DNA of 64,000 nt from Desulfallas sp. Bu1-1 (GCF_015594625.1 NZ_JADNRQ010000005.1:62001-126000); one strand, 5' to 3'; shown: positions 42,339-51,679, numbered from the stretch's first letter. The notes: generated by a model from the letters alone, not told the origin. Program-made: numbers and translations.

Positions 42339-43877
42339 ATGGATGAGTTAATAAAAGAGCTTGAATGCCGTAAGGAAAAAGCAAAATTAATGGGCGGAGA
42401 GGAAAAGATAGCCATCCAGCATAGCCTTGGCCGGTATACGGCAAGGGAGAGAATTGACAAACTTGTCGATCCGGGGACCTTCATGGAGTTTGGAATTCTT
42501 AATCATTCCGAGGTGCCCGGTTTGGAGGAGAAAAGCGCCTGCGACGGGATTATTTGCGGCATTGGCAAGGTTGATGGGAGACCGGTAGTAATTGAAGCAA
42601 TGGACAAGACCGTTTTAGCCGGAACCGAAGGCGCAGTGCATATCCGCAAGTCCAAAGCCATGCATGAATACGCTGTTAAACGAGGTTTTCCTATATTTAG
42701 CCTGGGTGAAGGCGGTGGGTTGCGCATGCCGGACGGCATGGGCTCGGATGGCATAAGTGATAAACTAATGCCGATGCATATGCTATTGCACGGCCGGAAG
42801 GTACCGTTAATTTCAAGTATTATGGGGGACAGTTTTGGCGGTCCAACATGGTGTGCCGTATCGTCAGATTTTGTTGTTCAAGTAAAGGGTACCTGTATGG
42901 CGGTAGCAGGGCCAAGGATGCTGGAAATTGCAACTGGCGAAAAGATTACCGAAGAGGAACTGGGCGGTTGGAAGGTGCACGCTGAAATAACCGGTCAGGT
43001 AGATGCTTTCGCCGATAATGATGATCATTGTTTAAAGATCATGAAAGAGTTTTTCAGCTATATGCCGTCAAATGCTTCAGAAGAACCTCCATTTAAAGCC
43101 ACAGGTGATGATCCCTATCGAAGGGTAGATGAGGTGGTTAAAATTGTTCCCACGCAACGTAACATGGCTTATGATATGAAACAGCTTATTAAGGCACTAG
43201 TGGATAACGGTATCTTTTTTGAAATAAAACCTTTTTTCGGTAATGCCCTGATAGCCGGTTTAGCCAGGTTAAACGGTAGGGTAGTGGGTATTATAGCAAA
43301 CCAACCTATGTTTTATGGCGGGGCAGCCGGGCCTGATGAATGCGATAAGGCAACTGAGTTTATCTGCCTGTGCGATTCCTATAATATACCCATTGTTTTC
43401 CTGCATGATATTCCCGGTTTTCGTATTGGTAGTTACGCGGAACAGCGACGGATGCCCACGAAAATAATGGTATGGAACCAGGCCCTGGCGTGGTCAACCG
43501 TCCCCAAAATATCGGTGGTGGTGCGTAAAAGTATTGGCGCGGCATATAGTAACATGTGTGGACCAGGTATGGGAGCTGATTTTGTTGTTGCCTGGCCTGC
43601 CGCAGAGATTAACTTCACTGGCCCTGAAGTTGGTATCAATGTGGTCTATGGCCGGCAATTGGCTAAGGCGACAAATCCCTCTGAGGAAAGAAAAAAATTA
43701 TTGCAACTGTGGGATTTTGATAGTTCACCCTACAAGGCCGCTGCGAAACACCTTATCGATGACGTTATTGATCCCAGAGATACTCGCAAATTTTTATGTC
43801 AAACGCTGGAATATGCATGCATGAAAAACGGTTCGCTTAGTCAACGTTTACTGGCTAACTGGCCAACAGGTTATTAA
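42339..43877 (+). CDS. Acyl-CoA carboxyltransferase, MmdA/PccB family (2)
   Basis: Second carboxyltransferase-type protein, 512 residues. N-terminal GRYTARERIDKLVDPGTF; the acyl-CoA site is altered to FSLGEGGGLRMPDG, and the second half has FLHDIPGFRIGSYAEQ and SIGAAYSNMCGPG. Divergent from copy 1 and from classical PccB at both CoA sites, so substrate probably differs. ATG at 42339 after AGAGG. Directly followed by an acyl-CoA ligase, which may supply its substrate. No biotin-related partner is in the window. Its C-terminal end is duplicated as a relic at 26785-26835. Confidence 0.88.
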   Translation: MDELIKELECRKEKAKLMGGEEKIAIQHSLGRYTARERIDKLVDPGTFMEFGILNHSEVPGLEEKSACDGIICGIGKVDGRPVVIEAMDKTVLAGTEGAVHIRKSKAMHEYAVKRGFPIFSLGEGGGLRMPDGMGSDGISDKLMPMHMLLHGRKVPLISSIMGDSFGGPTWCAVSSDFVVQVKGTCMAVAGPRMLEIATGEKITEEELGGWKVHAEITGQVDAFADNDDHCLKIMKEFFSYMPSNASEEPPFKATGDDPYRRVDEVVKIVPTQRNMAYDMKQLIKALVDNGIFFEIKPFFGNALIAGLARLNGRVVGIIANQPMFYGGAAGPDECDKATEFICLCDSYNIPIVFLHDIPGFRIGSYAEQRRMPTKIMVWNQALAWSTVPKISVVVRKSIGAAYSNMCGPGMGADFVVAWPAAEINFTGPEVGINVVYGRQLAKATNPSEERKKLLQLWDFDSSPYKAAAKHLIDDVIDPRDTRKFLCQTLEYACMKNGSLSQRLLANWPTGY

Positions 43878-43962
43878 ACGAACTATTGATCCTTATCAAT
43901 TTCTTGGAGGCAAAACATGTATCATTAACTTGCTGAAAAACAAGATGAAAGGAGAGAAAAAA

Positions 43963-45663
43963 TTGAAAGAAAAGCAATACTTAGAGCAACTTCACCGGTT
44001 GTGGGGAAAAAACTGGCCTGCTCATTTACCCAAAGAGCCGCATTATCCTTTTGGCGAAATACCTTTGACCGCTTACTTGCGCGAATGGGCGCGACGCACC
44101 CCAGACAAACCTTGTTTAATTTTTTACGGAAATGAAATAACTTTTAAACAACTGGATGATTTGAGCAACCGGTTCGCTTCGTTTTTAGCGGCTAAAGGTT
44201 TAAAAAAAGGTGACAGAGTGGCTGTTTTTCTACCAAACTGTCCTCAATTCCACATCGCCTTTTTCGGAATTCTCAAAATCGGTTGCATTCACGTTCCAGT
44301 AAATCCTATGTTCAAAGAGCATGAATTGCTGTACGAATTAAATGATGCTGACGCGCAGGTAATTGTTACGCTTGACCAGCTGTACCCCATTGTACAAACA
44401 ATTAAAGATCAGACCAATTTGCGCGAGGTAGTTGTCACAAGTTTTGCTGATTATCTTCCGGAAAACCCCACCATCCCGGTTCATGAAACTTTACTGGTGC
44501 CCAAAAAGAATTTTCCAGGTACCATTGATCTCATGCAAATGCTGGCGGTACAAAGCCCCGGTTACCCGGATGTTGAAGTGGGCTTGGACGATGTAGTAGC
44601 TCTTAATTACACCGGGGGTACCACCGGGATGCCCAAGGGTTGCGAACATACCCAGCGAAACATGATTTATACCGCTGCTTGTGCGGCCACATTTTTATAT
44701 GAGATAACACCCGATGACATGTGTCTGACCTACTTGCCAATTTTTTGGATTGCAGGCGAAGATTCAGGAATACTTTCTCCTGTATTTAGCGGTGCTACCC
44801 ATATTCTTCTCGCTCGCTGGGACGCTAAAGCAATGTTAACAGCAATTGATCGGTATAAGGTAACCCATACCGGTGGCGTGGTTGATAATATAGTCGAAAT
44901 GATGGAACATCCCGACGTAAAAAAATACGACCTTAGTTCGATTAAGGTTACGACAGTATCTTCCTTCGTCAAGAAGATAAATATGGATTACCGAGCCCGG
45001 TGGAAGGAACTAACTGGAGCTATTATGCGAGAAGCTTCTTGGGGTATGACTGAGACCCATACAGTGGATACGTTTACAAACGGAATGCAGGATAACGATA
45101 TGGATCTTAAATCACAGCCAATATTTGTCGGTTTACCAATGCCCGGCACTGAATTTAAGATCGTAGATTTTGATACCGGTGAACTGGTTCCTTTGGGTCA
45201 TGAAGGTGAAATTGTTGTACGCACTCCTTCGCTGCTTAAATCGTACTGGAGAAAACCGGAGGCAACGAAACAAGCCTTACGAGATGGCTGGTTATTTACC
45301 GGTGATATCGGAATGATAGACGAAGAAGGATATTTACACTTTTTGGGTCGCCGTAAAGAAATGCTTAAAGTAAAAGGCATGAGCGTGTTTCCCTCCGAAA
45401 TCGAGGCGTTTCTGGGACGGCACCCTGCAATCGTTGGTAGCGGGGTGATTGGCAAACCCGAGCCGGATAAAGGCGAGGTTCCCGTTGCATTTATCAAGCT
45501 GCATAAAGATTACGAGGGTAAAATAACTGAAGAAGAGTTGAGTAATTGGTGCCGGCAAAATATGGCTTCTTATAAAGTACCGCTTATAAAGATAGTGAAG
45601 GAATTACCGATGACCGCTACCGGTAAGGTAAAAAAAGAGGAGTTAAAGAAATTAATTAAATAA
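43963..45663 (+). CDS. AMP-forming acyl-CoA synthetase
   Basis: ANL ligase of 566 residues. Motifs: NYTGGTTGMPKGCEHTQ (P-loop), SWGMTETHTVD (A5), LFTGDIGMIDEEGY, hinge GRRKEMLKVKGMSVFP, and C-terminal PMTATGKVKKEEL with the catalytic lysine. It is clearly paralogous to the ligase at 51680 (same KGCEHT/KGCIHT wording after the P-loop). TTG start at 43963 after AAAGGAGAG; the open frame begins 11 codons earlier. A tiny frame ATG-TAT-CAT-TAA with its own site lies just before (43918). Confidence 0.92.
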   Translation: MKEKQYLEQLHRLWGKNWPAHLPKEPHYPFGEIPLTAYLREWARRTPDKPCLIFYGNEITFKQLDDLSNRFASFLAAKGLKKGDRVAVFLPNCPQFHIAFFGILKIGCIHVPVNPMFKEHELLYELNDADAQVIVTLDQLYPIVQTIKDQTNLREVVVTSFADYLPENPTIPVHETLLVPKKNFPGTIDLMQMLAVQSPGYPDVEVGLDDVVALNYTGGTTGMPKGCEHTQRNMIYTAACAATFLYEITPDDMCLTYLPIFWIAGEDSGILSPVFSGATHILLARWDAKAMLTAIDRYKVTHTGGVVDNIVEMMEHPDVKKYDLSSIKVTTVSSFVKKINMDYRARWKELTGAIMREASWGMTETHTVDTFTNGMQDNDMDLKSQPIFVGLPMPGTEFKIVDFDTGELVPLGHEGEIVVRTPSLLKSYWRKPEATKQALRDGWLFTGDIGMIDEEGYLHFLGRRKEMLKVKGMSVFPSEIEAFLGRHPAIVGSGVIGKPEPDKGEVPVAFIKLHKDYEGKITEEELSNWCRQNMASYKVPLIKIVKELPMTATGKVKKEELKKLIK

Positions 45664-45729
45664 TTGTTATCATTATTTAGAGCAAGTATTTAGAATATTT
45701 AAATAAGGACATTAATAAATACTTTTTTA

Positions 45730-45787
45730 ATGGCAAAGTGGTTGGAGATCTTTCCCAGCTACTTTGTCATATATTGTCTATTTTTTA
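45730..45787 (+). terminator. Long hairpin terminator
   Basis: In RNA, 45730-45745 pairs with 45755-45770 over 16 positions including G-U pairs, followed by a T-rich stretch ending TTTTTT near 45786. Downstream of the ligase gene. Confidence 0.7.
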
Positions 45788-45815
45788 ACGTTACAATAAT
45801 TCATGAGTTGTTGAA

Positions 45816-45881
45816 ATGTGCCAATACTGCATACTCATGGTTACGGTAAAACCCGGTATAAAATCTGAAAATAGCCAGAAC
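45816..45881 (+). pseudogene. 5' relic of the MCQFC iron-sulfur protein gene
   Basis: ATGTGCCAATACTGCAT, then after a one-base deletion ACTCATGGTTACGGTAAAACCCGGTATAAA, reads MCQYC-THGYGKTRYK, matching the start MCQFCMTHGYGKVWYK of the gene at 35784. Stops follow, and similarity fades by about 45881. Only the head of the gene remains. Confidence 0.7.
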
Positions 45882-45962
45882 GTTTACTATTTTTATGCCT
45901 GGTTTTGAGCTGTAGGCTCATGAATGTTAAGTTTTAGTAACCGTTGTTAGGAGGAATAGATT

Positions 45963-47684
45963 GTGGATCTGAAAGATCTCGAGAGAGAACTAAAAAGCGA
46001 TGGTGAAATAGTAGCATATAAGCTTGAAGAATGGGCGGAAAAGATAGGTGATAAAACTTGCTTTTATTATGGGGAAGAAGGTAAACACATCACCTATAAA
46101 GAATTTAATGAACTTTCAAACAGCATTGGTCATAACCTGAAAGCTATGGGTGTGGAAAAAGGTGATAGAATATCACTTTTTTTAAAGAACCCCCTTGTAA
46201 CTACCTTGGCTATGTTTGGCATTTGGAAGGTTGGGGCGGTATTTTGTCCCATTAATTTTAACTACAGAGGTCGGCTATTATCTTACCAAATCAAAGATAC
46301 CAACCCAAAGCTTTTGATTTCAGAAACAGATATGATCCCGTTAATCAATGATATAAAAGATGATATTCCCGGCTTAACAGTTTTCCTGCATAAGCCCAAG
46401 CAAGGCGACCACGATTATAACCCCGAAACAGCAAATATTGAGTTAGACAAAAAGTTTCTCCAGTATCCATTTGAAGAGCTTTTCAAGGGAGAAACGTCGA
46501 ACCTCGGCATTAACATCGAATATTATGATACGGCCAATATTATCTATACTTCCGGTACAACAGGCCCGGCAAAAGGTGTTGTTCAATCCCACCGCTGGAT
46601 GAACCAGTATACCTTTAACTCGAGAAGATTTTGCAGCCAAGAGGATGTAGTTTATAATGACCTACCTCTTTATCACGTGGGCGGTGCATTCGCAAATGTT
46701 ATTAAAGGGATATGGCTTGGATGCACAGTAGCTGTATGGGATAAATTTAGTTCTAACGACTTCTGGCGGAGAATTAAAGTTAGTGGAGCAACCACGGCAA
46801 TATTATTAGATGTAATGATCCCGTGGCTAATGAACGCAAAAGAAACCCCCGATGATCGAATGAATACGTTAAATAAAGTCCATATGCAGCCCCTGCCGCA
46901 ATATCACTACCAGGTAGCCAAGAGATTTGGTTTTGATTACGTTACTTGCGGATATGGGCAAACAGAGGCGGGAAACGGCTTTGTTGGGATTTTTGAATTA
47001 GACGAAGGAGAAGGCACTCCCCCTGAATTGTATAAAGGAAAATCCAGGGAAGAAATAAGGGCCCTTGCTAAAAAATATGGTTATCCGATTCATCCCGGGA
47101 AAGCGGAACTGGGCAAGGGATATATGGGTAAATGCAAATGGTTGCTTGAAGCAACTATTTTAAACGAACATGATGAAGAATGCGCTCCCGGTGAAGTTGG
47201 GCAACTGGCTTTTAGACCTAAGTTTTCCTACTCAATGCTTAATGAATATTTCGGGAAACCGGAAGCAACTCTAAAAGCTTTCAGGAATTTTTGGTTTCAC
47301 ACGGGAGACGCGTGCTATAAAGATGAAGAGGGGAATTTTTATTTTGTAGACAGGATGGGCGGATTTATCAGGACCAGGGGTGAAAATATTTCTTCTTACC
47401 AGATAGAAGATATCATTAACAGCCATCCCAAGGTTGAAATGTGCGCCGCGCTTCCTATTCCCGCAGAAGTGGGAGATGAAGACGATATTGTTGTGTACGT
47501 TGTAGTTAAAAAGGGGGAAAAACTGCCAGAGGGAGAGTTGCGTGAATGGCTTAAAGGAGAAATGCCAAAATTTATGTGGCCAAAGTATATTCGTTTCATC
47601 GATGATTTACCCAGAACACCGACTAATAAGATAGAAAAATATAAACTGCGTGAAAAGATTTTAAGTGAACTGGGCAGAAAATAA
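45963..47684 (+). CDS. AMP-forming acyl-CoA synthetase (CaiC-like)
   Basis: ANL ligase of 573 residues resembling crotonobetaine/carnitine-CoA ligases: IIYTSGTTGPAKGVVQSH (P-loop), GYGQTEAGNG (A5), FHTGDACYKDEEGNFYFVDR, hinge RTRGENISSYQIEDII, and C-terminal PRTPTNKIEKYKL. Wording differs strongly from the other ligases in the window, so it is not a recent duplicate. GTG start at 45963 after AGGAGG. It may activate a short polar or unsaturated acid; inference only. Confidence 0.92.
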   Translation: MDLKDLERELKSDGEIVAYKLEEWAEKIGDKTCFYYGEEGKHITYKEFNELSNSIGHNLKAMGVEKGDRISLFLKNPLVTTLAMFGIWKVGAVFCPINFNYRGRLLSYQIKDTNPKLLISETDMIPLINDIKDDIPGLTVFLHKPKQGDHDYNPETANIELDKKFLQYPFEELFKGETSNLGINIEYYDTANIIYTSGTTGPAKGVVQSHRWMNQYTFNSRRFCSQEDVVYNDLPLYHVGGAFANVIKGIWLGCTVAVWDKFSSNDFWRRIKVSGATTAILLDVMIPWLMNAKETPDDRMNTLNKVHMQPLPQYHYQVAKRFGFDYVTCGYGQTEAGNGFVGIFELDEGEGTPPELYKGKSREEIRALAKKYGYPIHPGKAELGKGYMGKCKWLLEATILNEHDEECAPGEVGQLAFRPKFSYSMLNEYFGKPEATLKAFRNFWFHTGDACYKDEEGNFYFVDRMGGFIRTRGENISSYQIEDIINSHPKVEMCAALPIPAEVGDEDDIVVYVVVKKGEKLPEGELREWLKGEMPKFMWPKYIRFIDDLPRTPTNKIEKYKLREKILSELGRK

Positions 47685-47819
47685 GCTTTAAGATAAGGTG
47701 AAAATGAATAATTTTCATTTTTAGAAAAATTGCTCTGCTGACGAACCACCGGCTAACCCCGTTAATGCTATATAAATAAAGTCGGATGAGGTATTAATGT
47801 AATCAAGTTTGTATTTTAA

Positions 47820-47844
47820 AGCCCCCGGTCTTGATACGGGGGCT
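47820..47844 (+). terminator. Hairpin terminator
   Basis: Eight-bp stem AGCCCCCG (47820-47827) with CGGGGGCT (47837-47844) followed by GTATTTGTT. Confidence 0.65.
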
Positions 47845-47943
47845 GTATTTGTTCATCTATGTTGTAGGCCATATGTTTATCCAGAACTGATCGTCATTTT
47901 ATAGGCCCCGGGCACAATAAATTTTTAGCAAATTTTTAGTGGA

Positions 47944-47959
47944 TGGTATAACTATTGCA
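47944..47959 (+). promoter_or_regulatory. Candidate sigma-54 promoter for MFS gene
   Basis: TGGTATAACTATTGCA has GG-N10-GC spacing and a perfect -12 box. The predicted start near 47970 leaves a leader of about 34 bases with AAGGA. Confidence 0.7.
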
Positions 47960-48003
47960 TCACTACAGAGTAAAAAAGTTAAAGCCGAACAAGGATGGTA
48001 CTG

Positions 48004-49338
48004 ATGGGGAAAGCGTTTCAAAATAACCCGGGATTGGTTCAAAAAACAATTAGTTATTCTTGCGTGGCTTTTGCCATTCTCTTGTTGGGATACGTGCTTT
48101 CAGTGTTTCACCGTCTCACCATTGCCATAATGGCTGACAGGTTGATGACCGACCTGGGTTTGAGTGCGGTTCAATTGGGACTATTAACTGCCATTTATTT
48201 TTACCCGTATGCTTTTATGCAATTTCCCGTCGGCATAATGGCGGACCATATTGGCCCGAGGCGCCTTGTTTCAGTTATGCTGCTGATAGCAGCGGCGGCC
48301 TCCATTGCTTTCAGTGTGGTTCAATCTTTCCCGCTTGCTGTTGCCACAAGGTTCTTGATTGGTCTTTCCGTGTCCTGTGTATTTGTGCCTACCCAAAAAT
48401 ATATCGCGACTTTTTTCCCTCCATCAATGTTTGCCACCCTAGTCAGTTTTTTGCCCTTTGCCGGTATGCTCGGCGGTATATTCGCATCGGTGCCCCTGGC
48501 CTACCTGGTGGACGCTTTTGGCTGGAGGGTGGTGTTTTTCATCTTGGGAATAATAACCGCGTTCCTGGCACTGGGTGTATGGATTTTTGTCGCCGAGTTG
48601 CCCGGGCATTCGAGGGATTCATCTGAAGTGAAGAACCGGGAAACGGTGCCAATGAGTGGAAAGAAGGCGGTAAAGCCGGGATTTTTAAGTTCTTTTGTAC
48701 AGGTTATCAGCGAATGGGGATTATGGCCGATTGCAATCAGAAACTTTTTGAATTACGGTTCGATTATGGCTTTCCAGAGTCTTTGGGCGGGACCGTATTT
48801 GATGTTAATTGTAGGGGTGGACAGGATTACGGCGGGCTACCTGTTAATGCTGTTGTCCGTTGGGCAGCTGGTGACAGCTCCTTTCAGCGGTTATCTTTCA
48901 GAGAGGGTTTTCCGGTCGAGAAAGATTCCTGCGGTAAGCGCTGCTTTTGGATTGGTTTTATTCTGGGTGCCCTTTGCTTTCTATGGCGAAAACCTTACCC
49001 CTGTTCAAATTGGTATGCTTTTTGTTATTAACGGGCTTTGGAACGGCCTGGCCATGGGAGCGGGCCTTGCTCAAATCAAAGAACTCTATCCCGTTTCCGT
49101 TTCCGGAACGGCAATTGGCATTGGCAATTTGTTTACTATGGCGGGTCCGTGTTTATTCCCGGTATTCATCAGCTCGGTCATGGCCGGCCATACCCCGGCG
49201 GGCGGCCGGATAACCGGGGAAACTTTTATCCTTGGTTTTCGTTATTTGATGTTTGCCGCTATCTTAGCCGCAATAGCCATTTTATTTTCCAAAGAAACGT
49301 TAAAAAGACCACACGTTGAGAGAATGGTTAATAATTGA
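48004..49338 (+). CDS. MFS transporter
   Basis: Major facilitator, 444 residues, 12 hydrophobic segments in two halves with a charged central loop (about residues 205-230). The A-loop motif is GIMADHIGPRRLV (variant of GxLaDrxGrrr). Resembles the anion:cation / hexuronate-like MFS group that carries organic acids, but substrate is unknown. ATG 48004 lies eight bases after AAGGA; an ATG at 47995 overlaps that site. Likely monocistronic and controlled by the upstream -24/-12 promoter. Confidence 0.88.
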   Translation: MGKAFQNNPGLVQKTISYSCVAFAILLLGYVLSVFHRLTIAIMADRLMTDLGLSAVQLGLLTAIYFYPYAFMQFPVGIMADHIGPRRLVSVMLLIAAAASIAFSVVQSFPLAVATRFLIGLSVSCVFVPTQKYIATFFPPSMFATLVSFLPFAGMLGGIFASVPLAYLVDAFGWRVVFFILGIITAFLALGVWIFVAELPGHSRDSSEVKNRETVPMSGKKAVKPGFLSSFVQVISEWGLWPIAIRNFLNYGSIMAFQSLWAGPYLMLIVGVDRITAGYLLMLLSVGQLVTAPFSGYLSERVFRSRKIPAVSAAFGLVLFWVPFAFYGENLTPVQIGMLFVINGLWNGLAMGAGLAQIKELYPVSVSGTAIGIGNLFTMAGPCLFPVFISSVMAGHTPAGGRITGETFILGFRYLMFAAILAAIAILFSKETLKRPHVERMVNN

Positions 49339-49362
49339 ACAGAGTTGAAGTCTTTCGCCCGG

Positions 49363-50412
49363 CTAATTGTTGGTTCTACAGGTCCTCTTTCGGAAACATA
49401 CTGTGATCCGCGTATCGCGGGTTTTTTGTTGAAACAGGTTCCAAATCCGGGGGTCCTCCAGGCCCAGGCGCCAGACCGCAATGCCGGGTATTCCTTGTTG
49501 GACGGCATAATTAAGCCTAACCAGGAAACTCCGCACGTCCTCAAACCAAACAACGTGTGTGACACCGTTTTCAACGTAGGAATAGGTTAATTCCTGCGCT
49601 TCTTCATCATACCTGGGGGTGACATTATGTTGGGCGGCCAGGTTAATGGCCTCGGCATAAGATAGTTCCCGGGGCAACACGTTTTCACCCACGGGCCAGT
49701 CCCGGCCGTAAACCGCTATTCCCAGGCGTAGCTTAAAACGGGGAATAACGGACATGGCATATGACATGACCTGCCGGACAAAACCGATGGAGGCTATCGG
49801 CCCCGGTTCAGCCACGTGCTCGTCATATGCCAGTACATAAACCGCGTCGCTGTGGCGGCTTAAGGCGGGATAATCGAATGCCCCGGAAAAGGGGTGGCTG
49901 GGATCGTCTTTTAATTCAGGGGGTACCGAAATAGTTACCAATAACCTGTAAGGTTTTAAAGTCCGGTAAAGCTCGGCCATGAATGTGGTCATGTAAGGTC
50001 TGTCTTCTGGAGGCACGAATTCAAAGTCTATGTTCACCCCGTAAAATCCTTTGCTGATGAGCGTGTTTAAAATATTTAATATCAGTGTGTGGCGAAGGTT
50101 TTCGTTGGTTAGCAACCGGTGTATTAATGGTCCGAATTCGCGGCTAGCGTAGTTATGCACTATCGCCAGTATGGGTAAGTTGAGTTGCCGCGCCAGGGTC
50201 ATGGTTGCGGCATCCGACTGGTCCACAAGATCCCCCGCCTCGGTTACCCCGAGCCAGAAGGGTACCAGGTAGGAAATTTTTTGACCATTCGTGCTGAGGT
50301 CCTCCAAAGCATTCGAGGTGGTAACATAATACCAGTTGTTTTCAATTCTATAAAATAAGGGATTAACCATCTGATCCAACCTGCCTTCAAAATCCATTTT
50401 CCCCTGGAGCAT
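49363..50412 (-). CDS. Glycoside hydrolase family 18 protein (spore YaaH/SleL-like)
   Basis: GH18 catalytic domain, 349 residues. The active-site strand FYGVNIDFEFVPPEDR carries the DxxDxDxE-type acid (Glu in DFEF), with YDEHVAEPGPIASIGFV and LGIAVYGRDWPVG further along. Close in pattern to spore cortex-lytic N-acetylglucosaminidases (YaaH/SleL/CotE domain) but without visible LysM repeats or signal peptide. It supports a spore-forming host. The start is not certain: ATG 50412 lacks a clear site, and ATG 50397 has GGGG only three bases before. Confidence 0.85.
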   Translation of the reverse strand: MLQGKMDFEGRLDQMVNPLFYRIENNWYYVTTSNALEDLSTNGQKISYLVPFWLGVTEAGDLVDQSDAATMTLARQLNLPILAIVHNYASREFGPLIHRLLTNENLRHTLILNILNTLISKGFYGVNIDFEFVPPEDRPYMTTFMAELYRTLKPYRLLVTISVPPELKDDPSHPFSGAFDYPALSRHSDAVYVLAYDEHVAEPGPIASIGFVRQVMSYAMSVIPRFKLRLGIAVYGRDWPVGENVLPRELSYAEAINLAAQHNVTPRYDEEAQELTYSYVENGVTHVVWFEDVRSFLVRLNYAVQQGIPGIAVWRLGLEDPRIWNLFQQKTRDTRITVCFRKRTCRTNN

Positions 50413-50894
50413 TTTATGGAAATTATGATTGGTTTGTGCATGGATTTTTCAACAAAAAACTTCAGTCGCTAAATAATTGAACATGACTGAAGTTTGTTAC
50501 TAAATTTTCTGGTTTTGCAGGTCAAGATTTTGGAAAGCTGATTACCCGGGACCCGGGCGCTTGAGGCGGAATATGGTTGTTTTCAACGCTGATAGCACAA
50601 TTTTTGCAAAATGGAATCGTTACATACGGAAGTCCCGGTTGTTAAAAGGCAAAAAGTGAAAGCTATGAAAAAAAGCTGAAAAGCTAAAAGCCAAGCCCGG
50701 AAAAGAGACCGCGCTGGCCGAAGTGTGCCGGGACCTGGCTCGGGAGGTCAGGGAAAAGGAAAAGGGGTGTTTAAGGAGCTTGATTAACCCTTTATTGTCC
50801 ACCTATGCCGGCTTTGATGATGTTTAGATTGTTAACGATTATGTTTAAATACTAAAATATGATTAACTATGCAACTACTTGAATTGTATTTAAA

Positions 50895-50924
50895 ACCCGG
50901 GCCATCAAGCCCGGTATTATTTTT
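50895..50924 (+). terminator. Rho-independent terminator
   Basis: Stem CCGGGC (50897-50902) with GCCCGG (50909-50914), loop CATCAA, followed by TATTATTTTT. Confidence 0.7.
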
Positions 50925-50927
50925 GCA
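50912..50927 (+). promoter_or_regulatory. Sigma-54-like site overlapping terminator
   Basis: CGGTATTATTTTTGCA: GG-N10-GC and TTGCA. It overlaps the 3' arm and T-run of the terminator, so it may be coincidental. Confidence 0.35.
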
Positions 50928-50933
50928 TAATAT

Positions 50934-51626
50934 TTGTTATTTGAAAATTGGGAAAGTAATAAAATTAAGTCCAGGGCACTTTACTCTGGAAATCCCAGGA
51001 GCATTATCAATGAAATATACGAAACTTTCATGAAGGACATTACTCAGGGAATCGGCGATTCCGGGGTCAAGGCCGGTGTGATTAAAGTGGGTACAAGCAA
51101 AGATGTAATCGCTCCTTACGAAGAAGCGATCATGGAAGCCGCCGTGATGGCCCAAAAAGACACCGGGGTGCCGATTATTACTCACACCGAGGCCGGCACC
51201 ATGGCGCCGCAGCAGGCCGACTTTTTAATCGGCAAGGGCGCCGACGTTAAAAAGCTAATGATCGGCCACATGTGCGGCAACGCCAATTTGCAGTACCACC
51301 TGGAAGTTCTGCAAAAAGGCCCTTACATCTGTTTTGACCGTTTTGGCCTCGAAGTGATTTTCCCGGACGTTTTGAGGACGGGTACGGTGATCGGTTTGAT
51401 CGGACTGGGGTATGAAAAACAGATTATGCTTTCGCACGATTCGATCATTAAGTGGCTGGGCCGGGAATTCCCGCTGCCCGAGCCTGCAATTCCCCTGGTA
51501 GCAAACTGGAATTTGACCCATATTTTTAAAAATATTATCCCCGTGCTGAAGAAGGCCAACATAACCGATGACCAGATCAACACCATCATGGTGGACAACC
51601 CGCGCCGCCTGTTTGCTGGAGAATAG
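50934..51626 (+). pseudogene. N-terminally truncated phosphotriesterase-family protein
   Basis: Phosphotriesterase-family TIM-barrel protein lacking its first third. Kept: the bridging Lys51 (VIKVGTS), His84 (IITHTEAG), His112 (IGHMCGN) and Asp169 (LSHDS). Missing: the N-terminal HxH metal ligand pair and about 100 residues; the family is normally 310-350 residues, here 230. Similarity begins only at about residue 25; the preceding residues look random and start at a TTG without a site, just after a terminator. I regard it as a decapitated remnant, though it is otherwise intact. Confidence 0.8.
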
Positions 51627-51679
51627 TTTGCGGGCGAATAGATAGTTGACCAAATAATTACTGCAAGGGAGAGATCAAC

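Larger units (their letters stand above)
47685..48003. other. Spacer between CaiC-like ligase and MFS genes
   Basis: About 320 bases holding a terminator (47820-47844) and a sigma-54-like promoter (47944-47959); nothing else seen. Confidence 0.5.
50413..50933. other. Spacer with decayed coding traces
   Basis: About 520 bases. On the plus strand 50665-50826 one frame reads AKPGKETALAEVC...LINPLLSTYAGFDDV-stop, with normal amino acid composition but broken upstream, like the tail of a lost gene. A terminator and sigma-54-like site follow. Confidence 0.4.

Noticed and set aside
43918-43929. ATG-TAT-CAT-TAA minimal frame behind TTGGAGG before a ligase gene
   Set aside because: Too short to claim as a leader peptide; no attenuator structure seen next to it.
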